The notes under the pieces: generated by a model
Database searches by the model: none
Seen by the model: the letters and a program-made list of their open reading frames with translations, nothing else
What the model was told of the DNA's origin: nothing
Translations under genes and position numbers: made by a program
Part shown: piece by piece, positions 35,169-44,095 of the stretch
How positions within the stretch are numbered: position 1 is the first letter of the stretch
Layout: each line of letters begins with the position of its first letter
Assembly: GCF_029892105.1 (NCBI RefSeq)
Contig: NZ_JARZAJ010000017.1
Coordinates: forward strand, 124,001-188,000
DNA from: Kitasatospora sp. GP82
GTDB lineage: Bacteria > Actinomycetota > Actinomycetes > Streptomycetales > Streptomycetaceae
DNA: 64,000 bases
Direction of reading: 5' to 3'

Positions 35169-36439
35169 CGGGCGGCCTCCGTCAGTACGCCCCGCGCCGT
35201 TCCGAGGACGGTCTCCGCCGTCCCGATCGCCCGCAACGGCAGCGAGACCGCCACCGCCGTCCCCTCCCCCGGCGCCGACTCCACCGTCAGGCTGCCGCCG
35301 AGGTCGGCGATCCGCTCGTGCATACCGTGCAGGCCGAAGGTGGGGCGCGCGGCGTCGGGCAGGGCGTGGGGGTCGAAGCCGATCCCGTCGTCGAAGACGT
35401 CCAGGGTCACCTCGTCGTCGAGATAGCTGAGGGTCACGGCGATCCGCCCGGCATCGGCGTGCCGGACGGCGTTGGCCAGGGCCTCCTGGGTGAGCCGCAG
35501 CAGCGCGACCTCGGCCTCGACCGGCAGGGGGTAGGGGTCACCGTCCAGGCGCAGCTCGGCGCCAGCGCCTCCGGCCAGGCGGCGCAGCGCCTCGGTGAGG
35601 GTCGCGTCGTCCAGTGCGGGCGGGGTGAGGGCCTGGACGAAGCGGCGGGCCTCGGCGAGGTTGGCGGAGGCGGTCTGCCCGACCTCGCGGATGCGCTCCG
35701 AGGCGACGGCCGGGTCGCCGGGCAGGGCCGACTCCGCCGACCTGGCGAGCAGCACGATGCTGGACAGGCCCTGCGCCAGGGTGTCGTGGATCTCCCGGGC
35801 CAGGCGCTGGCGCTCGGCGAGCCGCCCGGCCTCACGCTGGCTGGCGGCGAGTGCGTCCCTGGCCCGGACCAGGTCGTCGATCAGCCGCTGTCGCTCCCGG
35901 CTCTCCCGGTAGAGGGCGGCGTAGCCGTAGGCGGTGAGCAGCGCGACGGCCACCCCCGCCAGCGGGCCGAGCACCTTGGCAGTGGTCAGGCCGCCGGCCG
36001 TACTCGCCTGGGCGGCGATCACGACGGCGGTGAGCGCGGCGACGGCGGGCAGCGCCCAGCGCACGGGCATCAGGTGCAGGCAGACGAAGTACAGCGGGAA
36101 GGCCAGGTAGCAGAACTCCGGGTGCGCCAGCGTGAGCACCGTCCAGAGCACCAGGACGGCGGCCAGCCAGGCCCCCGCCCACCACCTGGTCCGCCGCACC
36201 CGCTCGGCGACCCCGCCGCTCGTGTACACGGCGGCGAGCAGAGCGGCGGTGGCCAGGCCGTCGGCGCCGAGGCCGCCCGCCACCGTGCCCCGGGCGACCA
36301 GGACCCCCAGCAGGGCGAAGAACAGCCCGTGCAGGGCGAGGTTCGTCAGCCGCAGCGCCGGGGTGTTGGCGGCATGGCCGGGCCCCTCCGGTGCGGGGGC
36401 GGGCCCCTTCGGTGCCGGTGATGGTGCGTCTTGGGTCAC
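35165..36439 (-). CDS. Sensor histidine kinase (NarX/DesK-like)
   Basis: A 424-residue membrane kinase. Five or six predicted helices span residues 30-175, with little extracellular loop, as in membrane-stress sensors. The HisKA_3 motif AREIHDTLAQGLSSI carries phosphorylated His218. The ATPase domain has EALANAVRHADA and FDDGIGFDP. It is translationally coupled to its response regulator. The GTG 36439 start has a GGGAGG that is unusually close, so the precise start is uncertain. The context with a FtsX-type ABC exporter suggests sensing of an envelope stress or antimicrobial. Confidence 0.9.
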   Translation of the reverse strand: MTQDAPSPAPKGPAPAPEGPGHAANTPALRLTNLALHGLFFALLGVLVARGTVAGGLGADGLATAALLAAVYTSGGVAERVRRTRWWAGAWLAAVLVLWTVLTLAHPEFCYLAFPLYFVCLHLMPVRWALPAVAALTAVVIAAQASTAGGLTTAKVLGPLAGVAVALLTAYGYAALYRESRERQRLIDDLVRARDALAASQREAGRLAERQRLAREIHDTLAQGLSSIVLLARSAESALPGDPAVASERIREVGQTASANLAEARRFVQALTPPALDDATLTEALRRLAGGAGAELRLDGDPYPLPVEAEVALLRLTQEALANAVRHADAGRIAVTLSYLDDEVTLDVFDDGIGFDPHALPDAARPTFGLHGMHERIADLGGSLTVESAPGEGTAVAVSLPLRAIGTAETVLGTARGVLTEAAR

Positions 36440-36614
36440 GCCTCCCGAGGGTACGGGGTGGCTCCGGCGGGTCCACCGGCCGCGGCATCAACCGTTCGAT
36501 GGATTCTCGGGTCCATCCCCCGCAGGGGTTGACTCCCGTCCCAATACCTGATGGAACACGCGGCCCGCGCCGACAAGGTGGAGGAGTACTCACCTCCAGA
36601 CCGGGAAGGTCCCC

Positions 36615-37688
36615 GTGTTCGTCGCACTGCGTGACATCCGTTTCGCCAAGGGCCGCTTCGCCTTGATGGGCGCGGTGGTCACCCTGATAACCACCCTGGT
36701 CGTCTTTCTCTACGGTCTGACGGGCGGCCTCGCCTCGGCCGCGTCCTCGACCATCGCCGGGCTTCCGGTCGACCGCATCGTGTTCGGGGCTCCGGCCGGT
36801 GCGTCGCCGACGGTCTCGTTCAGCAACAGCACCGTCTCGCCGACCCAGGCGGCGGCCTTCGCGAGCGCGCCGGGTGTCCGGTCCGCGCAGCCGCTGGGGC
36901 TGTCGATGACCAGGCTGACGGCGAGCGAGGCCGCCGCCTCGGTGAGCGTGCTCGGTGCGCCGTCCGGGCTGCTGCCGCCGCTGACTTCGGGCACCGCCCC
37001 GGCGGACGGCCAGCTGGCGGTGGGCGGTGACACGGCGGTGAAGTACCACCTGACGGTCGGCGACCAGGTGCAGGTCGGCCCGCAGAGACTGACCGTCTCG
37101 GGGATCGGCGCGGAGCGCTCGTACTCCCATGCGCCCACGGTCTGGACCACACTGCCCACCTGGGAGCAGCTGAGCGGCCAGAGCCAGCCGACCGCGCTCG
37201 CGCTGAGCACCGACCCCGGCACCGGTCTCGGCGCGCTGGACGCCGCGCAGGGGACGAGGACGGTGTCGCTCCCCGACTCGCTGACCGGTATCAACGGCTT
37301 CGACGCCGAGCAGGGCAGTCTGCAGATGATCCAGGGCTTCCTGTTCGTGGTGAGCGCGCTGGTGGTCGGGGCCTTCTTCACGGTCTGGACGGTGCAGCGC
37401 AAGCCGGACATCGCCGTGCTGAAGGCGGTCGGCGCCGGCAGTGCCTATCTGGTGCGGGACGCGCTGGCGCAGGCGGCGGCGGTCCTGCTGGGCGGGGCGC
37501 TGCTCGGCGGGGCGGCCGGTGCGGTGGGCGGGGTGTTCGCCGCCTCGTCGGTGCCGTTCGACGTGAGCGTGCCGGGCGTGGCCGTACCGGTGACGGTGAT
37601 GGTGCTGCTCGGCCTGGTCGGTGCGGTGCTCGCCGTCCGCCGGATCACCGCCGTCGACCCGCTGGCCGCGCTCGGGTCCAACCGGTGA
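36615..37688 (+). CDS. FtsX-type ABC transporter permease (DevC/MacB-like)
   Basis: A 357-residue permease. One N-terminal helix (ALMGAVVTLITTLVVFLYGLTG) is followed by a long extracytoplasmic domain (about 40-230) and three C-terminal helices, the last followed by the FtsX-typical RRITAVDPLAALGS. GGGAAGG precedes GTG 36615. It forms an exporter with the next gene, whose alternative GTG start overlaps its stop (GTGA). It is divergent from the two-component pair. Confidence 0.9.
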   Translation: MFVALRDIRFAKGRFALMGAVVTLITTLVVFLYGLTGGLASAASSTIAGLPVDRIVFGAPAGASPTVSFSNSTVSPTQAAAFASAPGVRSAQPLGLSMTRLTASEAAASVSVLGAPSGLLPPLTSGTAPADGQLAVGGDTAVKYHLTVGDQVQVGPQRLTVSGIGAERSYSHAPTVWTTLPTWEQLSGQSQPTALALSTDPGTGLGALDAAQGTRTVSLPDSLTGINGFDAEQGSLQMIQGFLFVVSALVVGAFFTVWTVQRKPDIAVLKAVGAGSAYLVRDALAQAAAVLLGGALLGGAAGAVGGVFAASSVPFDVSVPGVAVPVTVMVLLGLVGAVLAVRRITAVDPLAALGSNR

Positions 37689-37732
37689 CCGGGGCCAATG
37701 ACCGTACTGCCGAGCCGACTTGGAGCAAGACG

Positions 37733-38428
37733 ATGACCCTCCCCGCCGTCCGTACCCGTACCGGACTCGCCCTGCGCGAGGTGACCCTGACCTACCCCGA
37801 CGGAGAGAGCCGGCTGACGGCGCTCGACCGCGTGACACTGGAGGTCGCCCCGGGCGAGTTCACGGCCGTCGCCGGGCCCTCGGGCTCGGGCAAGTCCAGC
37901 CTGCTGGCGGTGGCGGCGACGCTGCTGCGCCCCGACAGCGGCCAGGTGCTGCTGGACGGTCAGGATGCCGGTGCGCTCGGCGAGGGCGCGCGCACGGCGC
38001 TGCGGCGCGAGCGGCTGGGGATCGTCTTCCAGCAGTCCAACCTGCTGGCCTCACTGACGGCGGTCGAGCAGCTGCTGGTGCTGGAGTCGGTACGGGGCGG
38101 TCGGCCGAAGGCGGCGCGGGAGCGCGCCGAGCGGCTGCTGGCCTCGGTCGGTCTCGACGGTGCCAAGCAGCGGCGCCGGCCGCACCAGCTCTCGGGCGGG
38201 GAGCGCCAGCGGGTCAACATCGCCCGCGCGCTCTTCGGCAGCCCCTCGGTACTGCTGGTGGACGAGCCGACCTCCGCCCTCGACCACGAGCGCGGCGCCC
38301 AGATCGTCGACCTCCTCGCCGAGGTCACCCGCACCCACCGCACCGCGACCGTCATGGTCACCCACGACCGCGACCTGCTGGGCCGCGCCGACCGGGTGCT
38401 GGAGATGCAGGACGGCCGGCTGCGCTGA
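37733..38428 (+). CDS. ABC transporter ATP-binding protein (LolD/DevA-like)
   Basis: A 231-residue ATPase with Walker A AGPSGSGKSS, Q-loop FQQSNLL, signature LSGGERQRVNIARAL, Walker B VLLVDEPTSALD and the switch His in VTHDRD. ATG 37733 has GGAG with good spacing; GTG 37685 in frame would add 16 residues and couple it to the permease stop. Together with the permease and the divergent kinase/regulator pair it makes a typical stress-sensing export module. Confidence 0.9.
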   Translation: MTLPAVRTRTGLALREVTLTYPDGESRLTALDRVTLEVAPGEFTAVAGPSGSGKSSLLAVAATLLRPDSGQVLLDGQDAGALGEGARTALRRERLGIVFQQSNLLASLTAVEQLLVLESVRGGRPKAARERAERLLASVGLDGAKQRRRPHQLSGGERQRVNIARALFGSPSVLLVDEPTSALDHERGAQIVDLLAEVTRTHRTATVMVTHDRDLLGRADRVLEMQDGRLR

Positions 38429-38536
38429 CCGGGCGGCTGCTACTCGGGGCCGAGGACGCTGTCCACGGACAGCGTCACCCTGGCGCCGATGGACTCGGGC
38501 AGTTCGAACGGCCGACCGAGGATTCACCCGGACGAG

Positions 38537-39244
38537 TCAGCGGGTGCCGAGGCGCAGTGCCGGGCGGTCCTCGGGGGCTTCGGCGCCGGCCGCCCAGAGG
38601 GAGCGGACGTGGCCGAGGTGGTCGGCCATGCACTGCTCGGCGGCCTGGGCGTCGCCGGAGATCATCAGGTCGAGGAGTTCCAGGTGCTCCTCGGCGGAGG
38701 AGACCAGCTCGCCGCGCTGGTCGAGGCGGGTCAGGCCGTAGAGGCGGGAGCGCTTGCGCAGGTCTCCGACGACGTCGACCAGGCGGGCGTTGCCCGCGAG
38801 GCCGAGCAGGTCGAGGTGGAACTGGCGGTCGGCCTCCAGGTAGCCGATCAGGTTGTGCTGCCGGGCGGCGGCGACGATGGCCTCGGCCTGCGGTCGCAGC
38901 GCCTCCAGCCGCTCGGGGTCGGCGGTGCGGGTGACCCGGCCGACGGTGGGGACCTCGATCAGGGCGCGGATCTCGGTGTAGTCGTCGAGGTCCCGCTCGG
39001 TCAGCTCGGTGACCCGGAAACCCTTGTTGCGGACGGCCTCGACCAGCCCCTCGCGGGCGAGGTCCAGCATCGCCTCGCGGACCGGAGTCGCGGAGACGCC
39101 GAAGTCGGCGGCCAGTGCCGGGGCGGAGTAGACGACGCCGGGGCGCAGCTCGCCGGAGATCAGCGCGGCCCGCAGGGCGTGGGCGACCTGGTCGCGCAGC
39201 CGCTCCTGGACGGAGATGAGCGTGCGGGGCTTGAGGTCGGCCAT
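38537..39244 (-). CDS. GntR-family regulator, FCD subfamily
   Basis: A 235-residue regulator. The winged helix-turn-helix (about 12-80) reads ALRAALISGELRPG, APALAADFGVSATPVREAML, LVEAVRNKGFRV; the FCD ligand domain carries the metal-type residues in ADRQFHLDLL, EEHLELLD and MADHLGHV. GGAGGAA precedes ATG 39244. It is the last gene of the hydroxyproline block, with its own promoter. A candidate operator lies 30 bases upstream of its start and overlaps a TACAAT -10 box, which suggests autoregulation. It probably senses a hydroxyproline or an intermediate. Confidence 0.9.
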   Translation of the reverse strand: MADLKPRTLISVQERLRDQVAHALRAALISGELRPGVVYSAPALAADFGVSATPVREAMLDLAREGLVEAVRNKGFRVTELTERDLDDYTEIRALIEVPTVGRVTRTADPERLEALRPQAEAIVAAARQHNLIGYLEADRQFHLDLLGLAGNARLVDVVGDLRKRSRLYGLTRLDQRGELVSSAEEHLELLDLMISGDAQAAEQCMADHLGHVRSLWAAGAEAPEDRPALRLGTR

Positions 39245-39273
39245 GGTGTTCCTCCGGTGGTTTGCAGGACACC

Positions 39274-39290
39274 ATTGTACAATGTCACGT
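39274..39290. promoter_or_regulatory. Candidate regulon operator, site c (gntR promoter)
   Basis: On the minus strand this reads ACGTGACATTGTACAAT. The right part, ATTGTACAAT, is itself a perfect palindrome. It lies 30 bases before the gntR start and includes the possible -10 box TACAAT, a good position for repression. Confidence 0.6.
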
Positions 39291-40225
39291 TACGTTGATT
39301 GTGAAACTTTTCCTCGCGCCCGGTGCGCCTCGTACTGCACCGCCGCCACCGCCAGGTCCTGCCAGGCCATCCCCACACTCTTGAAGAACCGGGGCCGCCC
39401 CGTCGGCACAACTGCCCTGCCAGTCACCAGTTCTGACAGATTAGCAAGCGGATCGGCCGTGGTGATGGCTCCCTCACGGGCCGGGATCAGCAGGTCCCCG
39501 GCCTCGCGCAGCGCAACGGCGCGCGCCTCGACGTACCTGGCCGAACGGGCGACCAGGACGGTGTCCACCTCGCGGGCCGTGGGCTCGTGCGAGCCGACGG
39601 CCGCCACCGCAGCGTGCTCGGACACCAGGCGTCCGTCGAAGAGCGGCGTACGGGCGGTGGTGCAGCACACCACCAGGTCCGCGCCGGCCACCGCGTCCGG
39701 GGTGCCGACGGTCGCCGCGAGACCGAGCGCACGGGCGTGGGCGGCGAACGCCTCGGCGGGCGCGGAGCGGCGGGCGACCACGGTGAGCCTGGTCAGCGGG
39801 CGGACGGCGCGCAGCGCGTCCAGATGCCCGTACGCCTGCGGCCCCGCCCCGAACAGCACCAGGTGCTCCGCCTCGGGCACGGCCAGCTCGCGCAGCGCGA
39901 GAGCGGTGACGGCCGGCGTGCGCAGGGCGGTGAGCGCGGCGCCGTCGAACAGGGCGAGCGGTTGCAGGGTCGGGCCGTCCAGCAGCAGGTGGCTGCCGGT
40001 GATCCGGGGCAGGCCGCGCCCGGGGTTCGCGGGGGCGACACCCGCGATCTTCACGCCCGCGTACCGGTGGTCGGCGGCGGGCATCAGCAGCAACTCCCCT
40101 GCGGGGACGGCGATGTTGGAGCGGGGCGGGCAGCTCTCGGGGTCGAGGCCGTCGAGCAGGGCACGTTCCAGGGCGGCGACGGCCTGAGCGGGCGTCAGGT
40201 CGATCGGAAGGGATGCGTGGGTCAC
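39290..40225 (-). CDS. Ornithine cyclodeaminase/mu-crystallin family, probable pyrroline-2-carboxylate reductase
   Basis: A 311-residue NAD(P)H-dependent protein of the OCD/mu-crystallin family, with the Rossmann motif LFGAGPQAYGHLDAL near residue 124 and the conserved GVKIAGVAPANP and GSHEPTAREVD. Members next to proline-racemase-type dehydratases reduce pyrroline-2-carboxylate to L-proline in the trans-3-hydroxyproline pathway. GTG 40225 overlaps the stop of the dehydratase-like gene (GTGA), supporting this assignment over ornithine cyclodeaminase. Confidence 0.82.
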   Translation of the reverse strand: MTHASLPIDLTPAQAVAALERALLDGLDPESCPPRSNIAVPAGELLLMPAADHRYAGVKIAGVAPANPGRGLPRITGSHLLLDGPTLQPLALFDGAALTALRTPAVTALALRELAVPEAEHLVLFGAGPQAYGHLDALRAVRPLTRLTVVARRSAPAEAFAAHARALGLAATVGTPDAVAGADLVVCCTTARTPLFDGRLVSEHAAVAAVGSHEPTAREVDTVLVARSARYVEARAVALREAGDLLIPAREGAITTADPLANLSELVTGRAVVPTGRPRFFKSVGMAWQDLAVAAVQYEAHRARGKVSQST

Positions 40226-41286
40226 AGCAGGAAGCCCGTCCCGAGGGTGTCGTCCGGATCCAGCAGGAAGCGGTGCACGCCGGTGCGGTGGGCGGTCCCG
40301 GTGATCTCGGTGAGGACACCGTCCGGGTGTGCTCCGGCAAGACGTCCGGTGAAGACCGTACCGATGACGGACTCGTGGCGCAGCTCCTCGCCCGGCGCCA
40401 GACGGCCGTCGGCGGCGAGCAGGGCAAGCCGGGCGGAGCTGCCGGAACCGCAGGGCGAACGGTCGATCTGGCCGTCGGCGAAGACGGTGACATTGCGCTG
40501 ACTGGGACCTGACGGGGTGTCGGGCAGCTCCTCGTACAGGATCACCCCGTAGACGCCGGAGAGCCGGGGATCGGCGGCATTGCGCGTGGCGGGCTCCTCG
40601 GCGAGGGCGATGCGGATCTCCCGTGCGACCGCGGTGAGTTCGGGCAGCCGGGCGGTGGTGACGTCGAGCCCGAGATCGGCGGCGCGGACGGAGGCGTAGC
40701 AGGCCCCCGAGTGCGCCAGATCGACCGCGACCCGCCCGTGCGAGGTGGCGACCGGCAGCCCGCGGGCGCCGATCCGGGTGGGGACGTTGCGGAAGGTCAC
40801 GGCGGTGGTCCGGCCGCCACTGCGGTGGACGGCGGCGCCGACCCGGCCCGAGGGGACGTCGATCCGGACCCGGACGGTCCCGTCGGCCGGAGCGGCGACC
40901 AGGCCGGAGTCGACGGCCCAGGCGCCGAGGGCGATGGTGCCGTGGCCGCAGGCCGTCGAGTAGCCGTCCTTGTGCCAGAAGAGCACGCCGAGGTGGGCCT
41001 CGTCGTCGTCCGGCGGGACCACGAAGCCGCCGTACATTCCGGCGTGGCCGCGTGGTTCACGGGTGAGCAGTTGCCGGATCCCGTCCAGCGCACTCGGGCG
41101 CGGCGAGGTCGCACTGCCGCCCGCGCCGAGCGCGACGGCCCGCCGCTCGGCGACACTGTCACCCGGGATGGGCGGCAGCCCGGCGGTGACGATCCGGAAG
41201 GGCTCACCGGCGGTGTGGTAGTCGACGGTCTCGACGGCCGACGGCCGCCCGGGTTGCACGTCGCCACCCGGCAGCGCCGCGCTCAC
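40222..41286 (-). CDS. Proline racemase superfamily, trans-3-hydroxyproline dehydratase-like
   Basis: A 354-residue member of the proline racemase superfamily. The stretches RGHAGMYGGFVVPP, LFWHKDGYSTACGHGTIALG and NVTVFADGQIDRSP resemble trans-3-hydroxy-L-proline dehydratases. The usual dehydratase has Cys and Thr at its two catalytic positions; this one has Cys113 and Cys279 (DRSPCGSG), the pair used by racemases and epimerases. The reaction is therefore uncertain. The coupled reductase gene favours dehydratase. GTG 41286 overlaps the stop of the aldehyde dehydrogenase gene (GTGA). Confidence 0.82.
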   Translation of the reverse strand: MSAALPGGDVQPGRPSAVETVDYHTAGEPFRIVTAGLPPIPGDSVAERRAVALGAGGSATSPRPSALDGIRQLLTREPRGHAGMYGGFVVPPDDDEAHLGVLFWHKDGYSTACGHGTIALGAWAVDSGLVAAPADGTVRVRIDVPSGRVGAAVHRSGGRTTAVTFRNVPTRIGARGLPVATSHGRVAVDLAHSGACYASVRAADLGLDVTTARLPELTAVAREIRIALAEEPATRNAADPRLSGVYGVILYEELPDTPSGPSQRNVTVFADGQIDRSPCGSGSSARLALLAADGRLAPGEELRHESVIGTVFTGRLAGAHPDGVLTEITGTAHRTGVHRFLLDPDDTLGTGFLL

Positions 41287-42662
41287 CGCGGTGCCCCGGC
41301 GGGCAGCAGGCTGACGGTGCGGCTCGCGGTGAAGAAGTCCAGCACCGCCTGCCCCTGCTCGCGGGCGCCGTAGCTCGCGGACTTGGCGCCGCCGAACGGC
41401 AGGTGGAAGTCCACTCCGCTGGACGGTGCGTTGACCCGGATCATGCCGGCGTCGAGGCGGTCGGCGGCGGCGAGCGCGGTGTCCAGGTCGCGGGTGTGTA
41501 CGGAGACGGCGAGGCTGTGGCGGGTGCTGTTGGCGATCGCGACGGCCTCGTCCAGGTCGGCGGCGGGCAGCAGGACGGCCACGGGCCCGAAGAACTCCTC
41601 GGCCAGCAAGGGGTGTTCGGCGGGCACCTCGGCGAGCAGGGTCGGTTCGACGAACCAGCCGGGCCGCTGCGGCCGCCCGCCGCCCGCCAGTACCTCCGCC
41701 CCGCCCGCCCGGGCGGACTCGATCGCATCGGTCAGCCTGGTCAGCGCGGCCTCGTTGATCACCGGGCCGCAGGCCGTCGCCGGATCTGCCGGATCGGCGG
41801 CCGGCGTGGCGGCGAGGGCCTTGGCGAGGGCCTCGGCCAGTGGTTCGTAGGCGGCACCGACGGCGATCACCCGGCTGGTGGCGGTGCACTTCTGGCCCGC
41901 GTACCCGGCGATCGCGGCGGCCAGGTGGGCAGCGGCCTGCGCCGGGTCCGCGTCGGGCAGGACGATGGCCGCGTTCAGGCCGCCCATCTCCGCCTGGACG
42001 GGGATACCGCGCGCCGCGGTGGCGGCGATCACGGCCTGGCCGACCGCGGTCGACCCGGTGAACGAGACCACGTCGGCCGCCGCGACCAGGGCACCGCCCT
42101 CCTGCGCGCCACCGGGGACGACGGTCAGCACACCCTCGGGCAGGCCGGCCAGCTCGGCGAGGCGCAGTGCGCAGGCCGTGCCCTCGGGGGCGGGCTTGAG
42201 CACCACGGTGTTGCCGACGGCCAGGGCGGGCGCGGCCTTCCAGGTCGGGATGGCCAGCGGGAAGTTCCATGGCGTGATCAGCCCGGCGACCCCGTACGGG
42301 CGACGCCGGGTGAGCAGCAGGCCCTCACCGGCCGCCGTCTCGTGCGCGGCACCCGAGGGCGCGTACGGAGCCTGGGCGTAGTAGCGCCAGATCGCGGCGG
42401 TCCTGGCCACCTCGCCCCTGGCTTCGGCCAACGGCTTGCCGACCTCGCGGACGATCAGCGCGGCCAACTCCCCGGCGTGCGCCTCGACTGCCTCGGCGGC
42501 GCGGGAGAGGGCGGCCGAGCGGGCCGCCGCCCCGGCCGCCAGCCAGCCCGCCTGGACGGCACGGGCCCGTTCGACGGCGGCCGCCGTACCGGCGGCTCCC
42601 GGGGCCTCGACGGAGACCACCAGGTCACTGGGATCGGCAGGGTTGTAGGAGGTGACGGTCAC
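41283..42662 (-). CDS. Aldehyde dehydrogenase, probable 2-oxoglutarate semialdehyde dehydrogenase
   Basis: A 459-residue NAD(P)-dependent aldehyde dehydrogenase. Motifs are ITPWNFPLAIPTWK (cofactor site), SFTGSTAVGQ, general base Glu225 in QAEMGG and nucleophile Cys259 in AGQKCTATS. The neighbours point to 2,5-dioxovalerate as substrate, the last step of hydroxyproline breakdown, giving 2-oxoglutarate. GTG 42662 is preferred over TTG 42707 because GGAGGG is well spaced before it. It is coupled to two downstream genes by four-base overlaps. Confidence 0.88.
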   Translation of the reverse strand: MTVTSYNPADPSDLVVSVEAPGAAGTAAAVERARAVQAGWLAAGAAARSAALSRAAEAVEAHAGELAALIVREVGKPLAEARGEVARTAAIWRYYAQAPYAPSGAAHETAAGEGLLLTRRRPYGVAGLITPWNFPLAIPTWKAAPALAVGNTVVLKPAPEGTACALRLAELAGLPEGVLTVVPGGAQEGGALVAAADVVSFTGSTAVGQAVIAATAARGIPVQAEMGGLNAAIVLPDADPAQAAAHLAAAIAGYAGQKCTATSRVIAVGAAYEPLAEALAKALAATPAADPADPATACGPVINEAALTRLTDAIESARAGGAEVLAGGGRPQRPGWFVEPTLLAEVPAEHPLLAEEFFGPVAVLLPAADLDEAVAIANSTRHSLAVSVHTRDLDTALAAADRLDAGMIRVNAPSSGVDFHLPFGGAKSASYGAREQGQAVLDFFTASRTVSLLPAGAPR

Positions 42663-43031
42663 AGCGGAGCCCTCCGGGGCGACGGGACGTGAGTCGGAAA
42701 CGGACAAGGTGAACCCCGGGAACGCGGGGCCCTACTCGATCAACTGCGTGCGCGGCCGGCCAAGCACCGCCTTGGCCGGCCGACCACCCGATCAGCCATG
42801 CACTACCCAGGGCGCGGGACTCTGTTCGATCAACTGCGTGCGCGGCCAGCCCTCTGCGAAGGTGCACGGTTTCTCGCGCGCGCCGTTGATCAAGCAGAGC
42901 CCCGCGCCCCAAAAACTGCGCAATTGGCCGCCCCCGAAGAGCCAGGCAGTTCCCCGCGCCCCCAGAAGCCGCGCAGTCGGCCGCGCCCCCAGGAGGTGTA
43001 TGGCTCGCCAGAGATGGCTCGCCAGAGAGGT
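42663..43031. other. Repeat-filled gap inside the hydroxyproline block
   Basis: About 370 bases separate the epimerase and aldehyde dehydrogenase genes, which otherwise belong to one strand and one pathway. Most of the gap is repeat DNA (42724-42990). No promoter motif or candidate operator of the regulon was recognised here, so the downstream genes may be served by read-through or by an unseen promoter. Confidence 0.6.
42724..42910. repeat. Second cluster of the GC-rich repeat, three copies
   Basis: Direct copies with CTCGATCAACTGCGTGCGC (about 42724-42758) and TTCGATCAACTGCGTGCGC (42811-42850) are followed by an inverted copy ending CCCCGCGCCCC (about 42878-42910). The last two form a long stem. 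Between the first two, GGCCGGCCAAG pairs with CTTGGCCGGCC (42754-42781). Fragments such as CAGTTCCCCGCGCCCCC continue to about 42990. The order direct-direct-inverted is the same as at 4526-4713. Confidence 0.8.
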
Positions 43032-44033
43032 TCAGAGCAGGAAGCCCGCCGGGAAGGGGTCGTCCGGGTCCAGGAAGTACTGTGCGGTGCCGGTGACCCA
43101 GGCGCGTCCCGTGACGGTGGGGACGACGGCCGGGTGGCCCGCGACCTCGGTCTCCTCGATCAGGCGGCCGGTGAAACTGGTGCCGATGAAGGACTCGTTG
43201 ACGAAGTCGCGGCCGAGCGGCAGTTCGCCGCGCGCGTGCAGCTGGGCCATCCGCGCCGAGGTACCGGTGCCGCAGGGCGAGCGGTCGAACCAGCCGGGGT
43301 GGATGGCCATCGCGTGCCGCGAGCTCTCGGCGGTCGATCCCGGCGCGAGCAGCTGGACGTGGTGGCAGCCGTGGATCGCCGGGTCCTCGGGGTGCACCGG
43401 CTCCTCGCTCCGGTTGATCGCCGCCATCACGGCGAGCCCGGCGTCCAGGATCCGCTGCCCGTGCTCCCGGTCGAAGGGCAGCCCGAGATCGGCAAGCGGC
43501 AGGATGGCGTAGAAGTTGCCGCCGTATGCGAGGTCGTACGTCACCGTGCCGTGGCCCGGCACGTCCACCTTCCGGTCGAGGGCGACCGAGAACGAGGGCA
43601 CATTGCGGATGGTGACCGCCTTCGCCGCGCCGTCCCGCACCTGGACCTCGGCCACCACAAGACCGGCCGGGGTGTCGAGGCGGACGGTGGTGACCGGCTC
43701 GACCACCGGGACCATCCCGGTCTCGACCAGCACGGTGGCCACGCCGATGGTGCCGTGGCCGCACATCGGCAGCAGCCCGGAGACCTCGATGTAGAGGACA
43801 CCGTAGTCCGCGTCCGGCCGGGTGGGCGGCTGGAGGATCGCGCCGCTCATCGCGGCATGGCCGCGCGGCTCGTACATCAGCAGGGTGCGGAAGTGGTCCA
43901 GGTGCTGCTGGAAGTGGACGCGGCGCTCGGCCATGGTGGTGCCGGGGAGGGTGCCGAACCCGCCGGTGATCACCCGGGTCGGCATGCCTTCGGTGTGCGA
44001 GTCGACGGCGTGGAAGACGTGACGGCTGCGCAT
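43032..44033 (-). CDS. 4-hydroxyproline 2-epimerase
   Basis: A 333-residue proline racemase superfamily enzyme with the Cys/Cys acid-base pair: Cys91 in LPMCGHGTIG and Cys254 in DRSPCGTGTSA. Hallmarks of 4-hydroxyproline epimerases such as HAVDSHTEGMPTRV and the LMYEPRGHAAMSG block are present. It converts trans-4-hydroxy-L-proline to cis-4-hydroxy-D-proline, the substrate of the dehydrogenase encoded upstream. GGAGAG precedes ATG 44033. It lies 62 bases after the deaminase gene on the same strand. Confidence 0.92.
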   Translation of the reverse strand: MRSRHVFHAVDSHTEGMPTRVITGGFGTLPGTTMAERRVHFQQHLDHFRTLLMYEPRGHAAMSGAILQPPTRPDADYGVLYIEVSGLLPMCGHGTIGVATVLVETGMVPVVEPVTTVRLDTPAGLVVAEVQVRDGAAKAVTIRNVPSFSVALDRKVDVPGHGTVTYDLAYGGNFYAILPLADLGLPFDREHGQRILDAGLAVMAAINRSEEPVHPEDPAIHGCHHVQLLAPGSTAESSRHAMAIHPGWFDRSPCGTGTSARMAQLHARGELPLGRDFVNESFIGTSFTGRLIEETEVAGHPAVVPTVTGRAWVTGTAQYFLDPDDPFPAGFLL

Positions 44034-44095
44034 GGATCGCTCTCCAGGAGTCGGGCGGGTGGTCGGGCGGGTCGGCAGGTCCTACTGGTGTCGCG

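Noticed and set aside
39290..40225. Ornithine cyclodeaminase in arginine metabolism
   Set aside because: The family fits, but the gene is coupled to a hydroxyproline dehydratase-like gene and has no arginine or ornithine neighbours.
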